Source: Sterolibacteriaceae bacterium (GTDB lineage Bacteria > Pseudomonadota > Gammaproteobacteria > Burkholderiales > Rhodocyclaceae). From it: a stretch of DNA of 38,965 bases. The notes beneath the pieces are model-generated. The model saw only the letters and a list, made by a program, of their open reading frames with translations, had not been told where the DNA came from and ran no database searches. This document shows, piece by piece, positions 1 to 7,582 of this stretch. The translations under genes and the position numbers were made by a program. How positions within the stretch are numbered: the first letter of the stretch is position 1; the number at the start of each line of letters is the position of its first letter. The DNA lies in assembly GCA_025360425.1 (NCBI GenBank), contig JANYCD010000051.1, positions 1-38,965 of the forward strand, written 5' to 3'.

Positions 1-680
1 CGCCATTTCTGCATCTGAATCCGCAGCGCTTCCGAGGTGGCTGACTTTTCCATGATTTTACCGGCATCGACGAAATGCGCCAATTTCCAACGACCGTCAT
101 CGTCACGTTGACCGCCATTGCTCCATTTGGCGAACGCCCAGTCAAGCAGCGCGTAGTCCGATTCGAGCAGCGCGGACGTAAGGTGCCCCGTATAGTCTGT
201 GGCGTTTGGTACTCGCCAGTCTTTTTCCGCCGCCAATGGCGGAGTATCAGATTCTGGTGGCCAATCGTGCGGCAATGGGAATGTCTTGTAAACGAATGTA
301 GCTTGTCGCGGCTCATACATTTGCACCACTATCGAATCCGTATGAGCTGGCGTGGATATTTCCGGTCGTCCAATATGTACCAATGCATGGACGTGCCGTC
401 CTACAGGAACAATTGACGGCAAATTAGAGTATGTGCGGTATTCGCCGTCCGACGACTTGGCTTCGGCCGTAATGTTAACGATGGGTCTTACACCGGTGTT
501 GGTGCAGTCAAAATCAATTGCCAATGCCTTCGAAGTGTCATATTGCAAAGTAAAGCTGTTCACCACAACGTCGGGTTCATAGGCAGCCCCCTTGCCTTTG
601 GCAAGAGTTGCAGTTTGCGCAACTGCCTGCATGGCTATGCTCAGGACAACACCAAGAAATATGCCGCGTATCGTTATCAT
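1..680 (-). CDS. Exported hypothetical protein, C-terminus beyond window
   Basis: An open frame reads leftwards from ATG at 680 to the window edge without a stop, about 226 codons. The N-terminus MITIRGIFLGVVLSIAMQ followed by AVAQ looks like a cleavable signal peptide, so the product is probably periplasmic or secreted. The next ~100 residues are rich in beta-prone segments (for example VVNSFTLQYDTSKALAIDF and VNITAEAKSSDGEYRTY), like an immunoglobulin-type accessory fold. The visible C-terminal part (LLDWAFAKWSNG, DDDGRWKLAHF) is helical and Trp-rich. I do not recognise the family. The AT-rich leader at 681-800 separates it from the nitronate monooxygenase gene, so it is probably its own unit. 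Confidence 0.7.
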   Translation of the reverse strand, partial: MITIRGIFLGVVLSIAMQAVAQTATLAKGKGAAYEPDVVVNSFTLQYDTSKALAIDFDCTNTGVRPIVNITAEAKSSDGEYRTYSNLPSIVPVGRHVHALVHIGRPEISTPAHTDSIVVQMYEPRQATFVYKTFPLPHDWPPESDTPPLAAEKDWRVPNATDYTGHLTSALLESDYALLDWAFAKWSNGGQRDDDGRWKLAHFVDAGKIMEKSATSEALRIQMQKW

Positions 681-942
681 GGGGTGGTCACATATCCACT
701 CTGATCTATAACTGGCTTAATGCACGAGTATTTACATTCAATACCAACTGACATATCGGAATCACCAAATACTCTCCATTTGAGTTCTTATTTATGCAGA
801 TCGAGAGCTTACCCGGATTGCCTCTTATGTGCCGGTTGCGGACCAAATCAAAGCTGACATGAATCGACAGCGCTGGTCGAATCGCCGTCTTGTCCCCTTA
901 GCGCCACCTCGGCGCTTCCGGTGGCTTGAGAACGAAATCTTC

Positions 943-1902
943 CTACTTCCGCAGCGCCAAAGCCCGATCCAGCGCACCGCCATACTCGGCCCGCATGCGG
1001 CGCACCAACTCTGCCGTGGCCGGAATATCCCGTATCGCGCCAACGCCCTGCCCCGCCGACCAGATGTCACGCCAGGCCTTGCTGTCCACGCTCAGTTCCG
1101 CACCCATGTCGATCGGGCCTTCATGCTGCAGCGTTGCCAGGTCGAGGCCGGCATCAGTGATGCTCTGGCTGATGAAGCTGGCATTGACGCCGGAAATCTT
1201 GGGTGTGTAGACGATGTCGGCCGCGCTGCTGCGGGTGATCATTTCCTTGTAGGCCGCCGAAGCCATGCTTTCGCGTGTGGCGATGAAACGCGTACCGACA
1301 CTGACCAGATCGGCGCCGGCGACGATGGCGGCGGCAACCTGTGCGCCGGTGGAAACCACGCCGGCGAGGATCAGCGTCTTGTCGGTGAGTCGCCGCAGCT
1401 CATACAGCAGCGCGAAGGGATTCATGGTTCCGGCATGGCCGCCGGCACCGGCGCAAACGCCGATGATGCCGTCGACACCGGCGGCAAGCGCCTTCTCGGC
1501 CTGGCGTATCGACACCACGTCGTGAAATACCAGGCCGCCATAACTATGCACCGCGCCGACCACTTCCTTCGCCGCACCGAGCGAGGTGATGACGATGGGC
1601 ACGCGATGCTCGACGGTGACTTTCAAGTCCGGTTCAAGACGCGGGTTGGTCTTGTGCACAATCAGGTTGACGGCATGCGGGCCCAATTGTTTGACGCCTG
1701 GTTCCGGCCCCAGCGCCAGTCCTTCCTCAACCTGCTCCAGCCATTGCACATAACCGTCGGTGGTGCGCTGGTTGAGCGTGGGAAAAGCACCCACGACGCC
1801 ACTGCGGCAAGCGGCGATAACGATCTCCGGGCCCGAGACCAGGAACATCGGCGCGGCGATCACCGGAAGAGAAAGACCTTTGATCATGTCGGATGGGAGC
1901 AT
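943..1902 (-). CDS. Nitronate monooxygenase / 2-nitropropane dioxygenase-like FMN protein
   Basis: A 319-residue TIM-barrel flavoprotein of the NAD(P)H-dependent flavin oxidoreductase (2-nitropropane dioxygenase) family. The N-terminal PVIAAPMFLVSGPEIVIAAC and the glycine-rich GIIGVCAGAGGHAG are typical FMN-phosphate-binding segments, and VSVGTRFIAT is the following strand-loop. The family oxidises alkyl nitronates, but many members near acyl-CoA genes have unknown substrates. It is the last gene of a minus-strand run with the phosphatase, the APH-like kinase and a hypothetical; the gap to the phosphatase gene is 34 bp. A hairpin with GCCACC/GGTGGC arms (903-925) lies just past the stop but lacks a T run. 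Confidence 0.85.
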   Translation of the reverse strand: MLPSDMIKGLSLPVIAAPMFLVSGPEIVIAACRSGVVGAFPTLNQRTTDGYVQWLEQVEEGLALGPEPGVKQLGPHAVNLIVHKTNPRLEPDLKVTVEHRVPIVITSLGAAKEVVGAVHSYGGLVFHDVVSIRQAEKALAAGVDGIIGVCAGAGGHAGTMNPFALLYELRRLTDKTLILAGVVSTGAQVAAAIVAGADLVSVGTRFIATRESMASAAYKEMITRSSAADIVYTPKISGVNASFISQSITDAGLDLATLQHEGPIDMGAELSVDSKAWRDIWSAGQGVGAIRDIPATAELVRRMRAEYGGALDRALALRK

Positions 1903-1936
1903 CGGGTTTCTTTCGGCAGGGTTTGGAGTCTACGTT

Positions 1937-2722
1937 TTAAGGCGCGGGTTCAAGCAGGAGTTCCTTGAGTCGCTGCTGGCGCTGTTCGGTGAGGCCGAGT
2001 GCTTCCCGCACGAAGGCCTGGTCCGATCCCCACTTGTCATCGATCGACTTGAACGCCGCCCCAAGATATTCCGGATGCGCCTGCTTCATGGTCGCGAGCG
2101 CCTCCGGGTCGGTGTCCTTGCCCAGCAGGAAGGTGAGATCGCGGCGATAGCGATTGGTGATCAGGTAATCCTCGATGATGGTTTCACGCGGCACACCGAG
2201 CGCCATCAGCACCGTCGCCGCGGCGAAGCCGGTGCGGTCCTTGCCGCTGGTGCAATGGATCAGTGCGGGCAGCGCCTCGGCTTCGAGCAACACTTCCAGC
2301 ACGCGGGTATAGATCGCCGTCTGTTCGAGCGGAAACCTGCGGTACATTTCGCGAAACATCGCCGCGAGCTCGCTCGGCGACATCGTTCGCGTCTTTACGC
2401 CAGTGACGATTTTCTCTCCGCCGTAGGGTTGAAAACCGATCGGATAAACCTTGAGCGTTGGCCCGGCTTGCAGGCGATTAGGCTTGCGACCGCGCTCTGG
2501 GTGGTCGCGCAGATCGCACAGACTGCGCAGGCCGAGCGCTGTAACAATCTCCATGTCGGCGGCAGTCAACTCCGCCAGCGAATCGGAGCGATAGAGCGTC
2601 TTCCAGCGGATTTGTTGACCATCTGCGGTGCGATAACCGCCCAGATCGCGAAAATTGACCGCGCCGCTGAGCGGAACGCGCCGTTCGGAATCGGGTTCCG
2701 GCGGAAGTGTTTTTTTTGTCAT
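1937..2722 (-). CDS. Tyrosine/lipid phosphatase family protein
   Basis: A 261-residue protein of the bacterial protein-tyrosine/phosphoinositide phosphatase family (Y_phosphatase3 type). The catalytic P-loop is visible as HCTSGKDRTG (Cys-x5-Arg), with the expected upstream NFRDLGGYRTADGQQIRW segment and the Asp-containing LCDLRDHPERG. The DR after the P-loop lysine resembles MptpB/LipA-like enzymes that also act on phosphoinositides. It is codirectional with the APH-like gene upstream (26 bp gap) and the flavoprotein gene downstream. No strong Shine-Dalgarno sequence is visible before ATG 2722. The substrate cannot be told from sequence. Confidence 0.85.
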   Translation of the reverse strand: MTKKTLPPEPDSERRVPLSGAVNFRDLGGYRTADGQQIRWKTLYRSDSLAELTAADMEIVTALGLRSLCDLRDHPERGRKPNRLQAGPTLKVYPIGFQPYGGEKIVTGVKTRTMSPSELAAMFREMYRRFPLEQTAIYTRVLEVLLEAEALPALIHCTSGKDRTGFAAATVLMALGVPRETIIEDYLITNRYRRDLTFLLGKDTDPEALATMKQAHPEYLGAAFKSIDDKWGSDQAFVREALGLTEQRQQRLKELLLEPAP

Positions 2723-2748
2723 CGCAAATAAAAACTAAAATAATCAGC

Positions 2749-3945
2749 TCAACGCGCCTCGTCGATCAGCATGCGCACTTCATCCTGCAACATGTAGCCC
2801 ACGCCCAGCAACCAGGTGACCAGCACGTCCTGGTGCGTCTTGCCGTTGCGGGCAATGCGATAGCCGGTCCCTGTTGTCAACACCGACATCATGTAGGCAT
2901 TGAACACCTTGTAGTAGTGCAAGGTCTTGCGATCCACGCTGAGGCCGGAAGCTTTGCTGTAGGCATCGAAGAACTCCTGCTCCGGCAACAGGCCGCCGAC
3001 CAGGAAAGTCTTGCCGTCTTCGGCATAGCCGCCGAAAGCCTTGCTGGTGGTCCACGCCAGATCCTGGTGACGATCGCCGATGCGCGTCAGCTCCCAATCG
3101 AGCCAGGCGGTGATACGCGTGTCGTGCTCGGTGAACAGAAAATTGCCGACGCGAAAATCGGCATGCAGGATCGACAAGTGGTTGCAGACCGGCATGTTCT
3201 CCCGCAGCCAGATCGCGGCCAGCCGCACCATCGGGGAGTCTTCATCAGAGTCTTCTTCCCAGACACGCTCCCACCAGTTCACCGCCCACTCTGCCGCTTG
3301 CGTGCCGAGTTGCGGAACGTCGAATGCGTCCAACCCGGCCTTGGTGAAATCACGCGTATGGACTTTGCCGAGATGATCGATGAACTGTGGCGCCAGCTTT
3401 TGGCGCAATTCCAGATCGAGCTGGGTGCCAAGGCCGGCCACACCGCTCTTGGCGGTTGTCGGCTTGGTCACCCCTTGCGCAAAGCCATAGATCAATCCCG
3501 GATAGGGTAGATGCTCGCCTTCCGCATCGACCCAGAACACCGGCGGCACCGGCACGATGCCCTCGAACGCCTTGATCACCTGGTATTCGCGCAGGCGGCT
3601 GGTTTCCACCATCGACTCGGCCGGCTCCATGCGCAGCACCATCGGCGTTTTTTCGCGGCCGACACCGGGACGGTTCCAATCGAGCGTGAAGGCCATCTGC
3701 AACTTCGACGAACCGCCCGACAGCCAGCGCGCATCGAGAATCTTGAACGCCTCCTTCAACTCTTTGCCCAACAGCGTCTTGATTTGGGCGCTCAGTGTCG
3801 GCAGCGGAATCGGGGAAAAACCGACGCCCCCGCGGCGCTCCATCTTGCGCGTAAGAATGTGGTCAATCTCCCGTTCAACAGGAAAGCGCTTGCGCAGTGA
3901 AGCAATCCATTCCGGCGAGGGGTGGTTCTTGTCAATCATGGTCAT
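2749..3945 (-). CDS. Aminoglycoside phosphotransferase-family kinase (acyl-CoA-associated type)
   Basis: A 398-residue APH/choline-kinase-fold protein. The catalytic loop is LSILHADFRVGNFLF (HxD...N) and the metal-binding segment is ITAWLDWELTRIGDRHQDLAW, equivalent to the IDWE...GDP.DLA motif of the family. Members of this subgroup (ACAD10/11 N-terminal-like) usually sit beside acyl-CoA dehydrogenase or SDR genes and are thought to phosphorylate hydroxy-acid or lipid intermediates rather than antibiotics. Its operon context with a phosphatase and a flavoprotein supports a metabolic role. ATG 3945 is used; a second ATG lies two codons inside. Confidence 0.85.
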   Translation of the reverse strand: MTMIDKNHPSPEWIASLRKRFPVEREIDHILTRKMERRGGVGFSPIPLPTLSAQIKTLLGKELKEAFKILDARWLSGGSSKLQMAFTLDWNRPGVGREKTPMVLRMEPAESMVETSRLREYQVIKAFEGIVPVPPVFWVDAEGEHLPYPGLIYGFAQGVTKPTTAKSGVAGLGTQLDLELRQKLAPQFIDHLGKVHTRDFTKAGLDAFDVPQLGTQAAEWAVNWWERVWEEDSDEDSPMVRLAAIWLRENMPVCNHLSILHADFRVGNFLFTEHDTRITAWLDWELTRIGDRHQDLAWTTSKAFGGYAEDGKTFLVGGLLPEQEFFDAYSKASGLSVDRKTLHYYKVFNAYMMSVLTTGTGYRIARNGKTHQDVLVTWLLGVGYMLQDEVRMLIDEAR

Positions 3946-3967
3946 GTCTGCGGTTCCAGTTCGGCGT

Positions 3968-4519
3968 TCAGGCTTTGGCGGTTCTTGCGGCGATCAGGCT
4001 TTCAATCGGCGGAATGCTTTTCGGGTCTGGCTCCCAACCCTGCCCGATTAGCCAAGCGCGGTCGCGCTGCAACTGCTCCGCCGAAATTGCCAGCACCGAT
4101 TTTCGCACCGCCGTGCGACTCGCTGCTTCGCCGTCCTTGAATACCGATTGCACCACGTCACTGGTCTTGGCGCGCAATTCCTTGACCGCTTCATACACCT
4201 CGCCCGGCTCGGCGCGCGCTCGCTTCAGTACATCCGCACCGTGCGCCGTCGATGCCGCCAGTGCCTGCAACGCCGCCGTGGTTTCGCCGCCACCCCTGGC
4301 CTGCTCACCAAATAGGCGCGACATCTCGAGCAGACGCCCGAGCTCATCGCAGTCGAACCGATATTCCAGCGGCAGCCGCTGCGACATGATGTGGAGCATG
4401 CCCATGATCAGTTGCCCTTGCTCCAGCGCCAGCTTGTTGCTCGGATCCAGCGCCGGCAGCACTACGTCCTTCATCGACTTCATGATGCTCTGTAACTGGA
4501 TTCCAGGTCTTAGTTGCAT
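3968..4519 (-). CDS. Conserved hypothetical helical protein
   Basis: 183 residues, nearly all helix-forming, with no signal peptide or membrane span. It starts at ATG 4519, preceded by a GGAG eight bases upstream on the minus strand. It is the first gene of the four-gene minus-strand operon, 22 bp before the APH-like kinase gene. Sequences such as LEQGQLIMGMLHIMSQRLPL and WLIGQGWEPDPKSIPPIE are reminiscent of small proteins encoded next to acyl-CoA-associated APH kinases. I know no function. It could be a partner or stabiliser of the downstream kinase; that is inference from position. Confidence 0.7.
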   Translation of the reverse strand: MQLRPGIQLQSIMKSMKDVVLPALDPSNKLALEQGQLIMGMLHIMSQRLPLEYRFDCDELGRLLEMSRLFGEQARGGGETTAALQALAASTAHGADVLKRARAEPGEVYEAVKELRAKTSDVVQSVFKDGEAASRTAVRKSVLAISAEQLQRDRAWLIGQGWEPDPKSIPPIESLIAARTAKA

Positions 4520-4828
4520 TTCAACTCCATTTTCAAATTGCTTGATTCAGCGAGATAGAGTAACCACCCGGCAATTCATTTTGGTGACGGATGACTTTTT
4601 ATCCGCGGCTTGCACGGAATTCGGTCTTCTCTCTCATTGTTTTTTTGGGTCGAACGGGACGCAAGGTCCGACTTGTTCTCCGGGGCGGAACCTCGGCAGG
4701 ATGGTAACTTCGTTTGCTGCTGTCGTCCAGCGCTGACCGACTCGCTCTGTGCCTCCTGTATTCCAGCAGAAAGTGAAGTCGGTTGTCCGGTATCGGGCGC
4801 TTTTGCCATGATCAAAGTCGACGATAGC

Positions 4829-4945
4829 TGTCCGTATGATTGCGATTGTTATCAAGACGAAAATGGGATAGTCTTTTTTGAATTAAACACTTAATGCAAA
4901 CACGTGGTGTCCGTATGATTGAGAAAAACCGGACAGCGCTGTCCG
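4829..4945. promoter_or_regulatory. Candidate repressor operator cluster (TGTCCG half-sites)
   Basis: A 14-bp direct repeat TGTCCGTATGATTG occurs at 4829-4842 and again at 4908-4921, 79 bp apart. Immediately after the second copy lies a perfect 16-bp palindrome CGGACAGCGCTGTCCG (4930-4945) that uses the same TGTCCG half-site. Repeated half-sites plus a dyad are typical of TetR- or GntR-type operators. No TetR or GntR gene is intact nearby, so the cognate regulator is unknown. Confidence 0.45.
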
Positions 4946-4970
4946 ATTAATAACTGTTCGGCAACAAAAA

Positions 4971-4998
4971 ATGGCGCCTGCCGTAAAGCAAACGCCAT
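4971..4998 (-). terminator. Rho-independent terminator after the thioredoxin-like gene
   Basis: On the minus strand the arms ATGGCG and CGCCAT, with an inner TGC/GCA pairing, form a stem followed by a run of T (seen as A's at 4966-4971 on the plus strand). It lies about 25 bp past the stop codon at 5024. Confidence 0.65.
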
Positions 4999-5023
4999 CG
5001 GTGCTACAAGAGTGATGAAACGG

Positions 5024-5260
5024 TTATTTCAATGCCTCGATGCCAGCACCAAAATTGATATGAAATGTTGCCCCATCCATGACGAGGGCGGGCACGGACT
5101 TGACACCGGCAGATTCCGCTTCTTTCAGACGCGATTTGTTCTTGCCAAGATGGACGACCTCAACATCGTATTTCGCCGGGTCAAGCGCGTTCGCTACGTT
5201 CTGCTCAGCGGCAACGCATACAGGACATCCTGCGTGGTAAAAAATGGCTTTGGTCTTCAT
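5024..5260 (-). CDS. Small thioredoxin/glutaredoxin-like redox protein
   Basis: 78 residues starting MKTKAIFYHAGCPVC, a beta strand followed by a CxxC active site (CPVC), then a VVHLG strand and a VKSVPALVMDG segment carrying the cis-Pro of the thioredoxin fold. Its size matches minimal glutaredoxin-like or thioredoxin-like proteins. The start at 5260 is chosen because GAGGAG lies just upstream; a longer frame to 5308 lacks a ribosome site. It is transcribed divergently from the HxlR-family regulator gene, a layout often seen when the regulator controls the redox gene. It is probably cytoplasmic, as there is no signal peptide. Confidence 0.8.
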   Translation of the reverse strand: MKTKAIFYHAGCPVCVAAEQNVANALDPAKYDVEVVHLGKNKSRLKEAESAGVKSVPALVMDGATFHINFGAGIEALK

Positions 5261-5375
5261 ACTGTTCTCCTCGGTAGGTTGGAATCTGTGCCACATGCAC
5301 CTACGCATATTAGGAACAGCTTTAACCCCTGCCTAGAAGGCACTTCCCGGTACCCCGGTAACTTTTTGGTGTAAT

Positions 5376-5747
5376 TTGCAGAAAATGAAGGCAATAAAAA
5401 TCTCGCCGTCGGCGAAATCCTATAGGCAACTTGAAGACGTGGTTGGCTGCAAATGGTCCGTATCGGTCCTGCAAGCCGTCGGCGTCGGCATATCGCGACC
5501 CGGTGCTTTAGAGCGTCACATTCAAGGAATTTCAACCAAAGTGCTTTCCGAGCGACTACGAAAACTTACCAGCTATGGTTTGCTGGGCAAGCATGTCTAT
5601 GCAGAAGTCCCACCTCGGACAGAATATTCACTAACCCCAAATGGCTTGAATCTGGTCGACATTGTTGGTCAGATAAATCTCTTGGATGACCAAATCAGGA
5701 GCGCCGAACAAGGCGCTCCAGCGGACGCCAAAAAGCGGCGCCGCTGA
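5376..5747 (+). CDS. HxlR-family winged-helix regulator whose 3' end is an attC site
   Basis: 123 residues with the HxlR/MarR-like winged helix: LEDVVGCKWSVSVLQ, GISTKVLSERLRKLTSYGLL (recognition helix) and VPPRTEYSLTPNG (wing) are diagnostic. The start is TTG 5376 or ATG 5385; neither has a strong Shine-Dalgarno. The last ~14 codons (EQGAPADAKKRRR) lie inside an attC recombination site, so the native C-terminus was probably replaced or extended when the gene became part of a cassette. It is divergent from the thioredoxin-like gene. A redox or electrophile signal is plausible because many HxlR proteins sense such signals, and a Cys sits in VGCKW. The target is inferred only from the neighbourhood. 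Confidence 0.85.
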   Translation: MQKMKAIKISPSAKSYRQLEDVVGCKWSVSVLQAVGVGISRPGALERHIQGISTKVLSERLRKLTSYGLLGKHVYAEVPPRTEYSLTPNGLNLVDIVGQINLLDDQIRSAEQGAPADAKKRRR

Positions 5748-5758
5748 GCTTGAACGTT
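5703..5758 (+). other. attC1, main part (R''-L''-L'-start of R')
   Basis: An integron cassette recombination site. GCCGAAC (5703-5709) matches R'' (RYYYAAC) with one deviation. A hairpin then follows: GCTC(c)AGCGG(a)CGCC, loop AAAAAGC, GGCGCCGCTGAGC. That is a 13-bp stem with two unpaired bases (C5719, A5725) on the same arm, the hallmark of attC extrahelical bases. It continues TTGAACGTT, where R' should read GTTAGGC; the IS begins right after GTT. Joining 5703-5758 to AGGC at 7569-7572 restores a 60-bp attC. Confidence 0.85.
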
Positions 5759-5919
5759 GAGGCTGTAGAAAGACCCCTTTTTTAACGCGAAGTGGAACGG
5801 CTCATGAGCGCGGGATTTTCCGCGCTCACTGCTTTTGATCTTCTGTCATTTCTGATGGGTAGCTGGTTGCTTCGCGACTCACGCATTCATGCGCGGATGA
5901 GGGGATTTCTCCCGCTTCG

Positions 5920-7473
5920 TTACTGCCGGTATCCATGATGCGCCAGCTTCTCGATGTTATGCACCATGCAGAACAGCTTCCACTGCGTATCCACCTTCTT
6001 CTGTCCGCGCAGCGTGAAACGGTTGAGCCCTTTGTTGTATCGGATATTCCCGAACACGGGTTCCACCGTGGCGAATCTACGGCCATACAGCGCCCGGCCC
6101 TCGGGGCTGTCAATCGCTCGCTTCATGATCTCGCTATAGTTGACCTGGGTCGTGTCCGCCTTACCACGAAAAAACATCACCTGCCGGGTCTTCGTCTTGT
6201 CCGGGGTGCGCAAGCATTGGTCTCTGTGCTCGCAAGGCACGCAGTCTCGTTGGGCGCCCTGGAACTTGGTGCCGATCATGCCGTTGTGAATGCAGTTCGA
6301 TCCGTTCTGGTACAGCGTCTTCCCCGCCGGGCAAATACAGGTGCCAGCCATCGGGTCGTAGTCGAAATCCTTGGGACGGTAACGGCCTGAGGGTTTGGCC
6401 TTCACGCCGCCCTTGTCGTAAAGCGGATCAGGCGTGGCCTTGTACCTGTCGCTATCCTTGAAGCGCTCATCGCGGCGGCGCATGCCGTTGTCGGCAATCA
6501 GGGCCGGGGTGCTGACTTGTGCCAGTGCGGTGATATTGGCGTCCGAGTGATAGCCGGCATCAGCCGTGATCAGGGTCTGGTCGGTGCGCAGTGAATCCGT
6601 CGCCTTGATCATCGGCAGCAACAGCGCCTGTTCCGAACCGGTGCCATGGGCTTGCGCTTCAACGATGATCTGGTGTTTGGCATCGACGGCGGCAACGCCA
6701 CAATAGCCCTGGATCACCCCTTTGTCGGTGGCCATCCCTTCGGCAAGCTCAGGACAGGCTTCGCACTCTCGTTGTCGGTGCGGTTGCTCTTGATGATTTT
6801 GCCTTTGGCCCCCTTGCGGTCTGCCGGGTGGGTAGCGAGCCACTGCCGTCTTTTTTGCGCCTCACGTTGCAGGCGTTCGATCTGGCGGGCTTCGCGACTG
6901 GCTTGATCGGGTTGCACGGGCAAGGCGTCATTCTCGCGGTGACGCGCCAGTATGGCCTTGGCAGCAGTTTCCATCTTCTCGGCCTGGCGCAGAAAGTCGG
7001 CACGGCTGCCGCTCTTCTGTTTGGCGGCATTGCTGGGTAGCTTGACGCCGTCAATAGCGAACATCTCGCGCCCGATCAAGCCTTGTCGGTCACAGAGCTG
7101 GAGCACTTCACCAAACAGCGGCGCGATCTCATCGCCGAGCGTGCTGACGAAGGCGGCGAAGGTGGTGAAATGCGGCGCACAGTCACCCGAGAGCGCGATG
7201 AAAGTGACTTGCTCACGGCAGGCGCGTTCAATCTCCCGGCTGCTGACGATGCCGCGACTGTAGGCAAACAGGACAACCTTGAGCAGCAGGGCGGGCGGGT
7301 AGGCGCTGGGCACCAGTGAAGTCATTCTTGTACCGGGCATCGAAGCCGGTCAGGTCAAGTTCGTGGTCAACAAGATAGTTCAGCGCGTGTTCGAAGGTAC
7401 CGGGCAGCAACTGCCTTTCCAAATCCACCGCAAGAAAGCGTGGGCTGGTGTCGATGACTTTGTAGCGGGCCAT
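5920..7473 (-). pseudogene. IS1182-family transposase, two frameshifts
   Basis: The product would start MARYKVIDTSPRFLAVDLER at 7473 and end IEKLAHHGYRQ at 5920. Three frames are needed. The first covers the N-terminus to KNDFTGA; a one-base indel near 7300-7312 then shifts into the frame with SAYPPALLLKVVLFAYSRG. The second frame runs through the DUF772-like N-terminal domain to NESAK. A 23-bp insertion at 6736-6758 then shifts into the frame MATDKGVIQGYCGVAAVD, which carries the DDE nuclease domain and the zinc-ribbon-like Cys segment (PCEHRDQC). No full-length transposase can be made, so the element should be immobile by itself. Confidence 0.9.
6736..6758. repeat. 23-bp REP-like insertion in the transposase gene
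   Basis: The sequence CCCTTCGGCAAGCTCAGGAC plus AGG sits exactly between codons for NESAK and MATDKG, which are contiguous in intact relatives as I recall the family. Its 23 bp are not a multiple of three and cause the second frameshift. It resembles the short dispersed repeats (CTTCG-CAAGCTCAGG type) common in environmental proteobacterial genomes. Only one copy was noticed in this window. Confidence 0.6.
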
Positions 7474-7565
7474 GGGGTTCTCCAAAATATCTCTCCCTAT
7501 GACTATTGATATTCCATTTGGTTCACCCCAGAATACCGCCATGAAGATACTTTTTATACAGCGTC

Positions 7566-7572
7566 GTTAGGC
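7566..7572 (+). other. R' box of attC1, displaced by the IS
   Basis: GTTAGGC matches the GTTRRRY consensus exactly and lies directly after the IS right end, 11 bp before the next cassette start codon. It is the distal part of attC1; its GTT is duplicated at 5756-5758. Confidence 0.75.
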
Positions 7573-7582
7573 CTCTCTACAA

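Larger units (their letters stand above)
4520..5023. other. Intergenic region, no confident gene
   Basis: About 500 bp between the two minus-strand transcription units. Overlapping short open frames exist on both strands (4610-4894 plus; 4576-4809 minus), but none has a recognisable domain or a good ribosome site. The minus frame starting MAKAPDTGQPTSL is Gln/Ser/Lys-rich and could be the disordered N-terminal remnant of a regulator, but this is weak. The region contains repeated TGTCCG half-sites, a perfect palindrome and a terminator hairpin, listed separately. Confidence 0.5.
5759..7565 (-). mobile_element. IS1182-family insertion sequence (decayed) inside attC1
   Basis: About 1.8 kb, carrying a broken IS1182-type transposase. 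The left end GAGGCTGTAGAAAGA and the reverse complement of the right end GACGCTGTATAAAAA agree at 12 of 15 positions and define the terminal inverted repeats. GTT flanks both ends (5756-5758 and 7566-7568; CGTT if the boundary is shifted one base) and looks like a short target duplication of the attC R' box. A 9-bp-stem hairpin (5805-5828) lies in the left noncoding end. Bounds are good to about 1-3 bp. Confidence 0.8.

Noticed and set aside
829..1968. Long plus-strand frame opposite the nitronate monooxygenase gene
   Set aside because: It is antisense to a gene with clear family motifs; its own sequence has no domain and is the usual GC-rich shadow.
4610..4894. 94-codon plus-strand frame in the intergenic region
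   Set aside because: No ribosome site, no recognisable domain, and overlapping minus-strand frames of similar quality.
5261..5375. Search for an attI or an upstream attC before the HxlR gene
   Set aside because: No GTTRRRY box with an associated hairpin was found, so the left limit of the cassette cluster is undefined.
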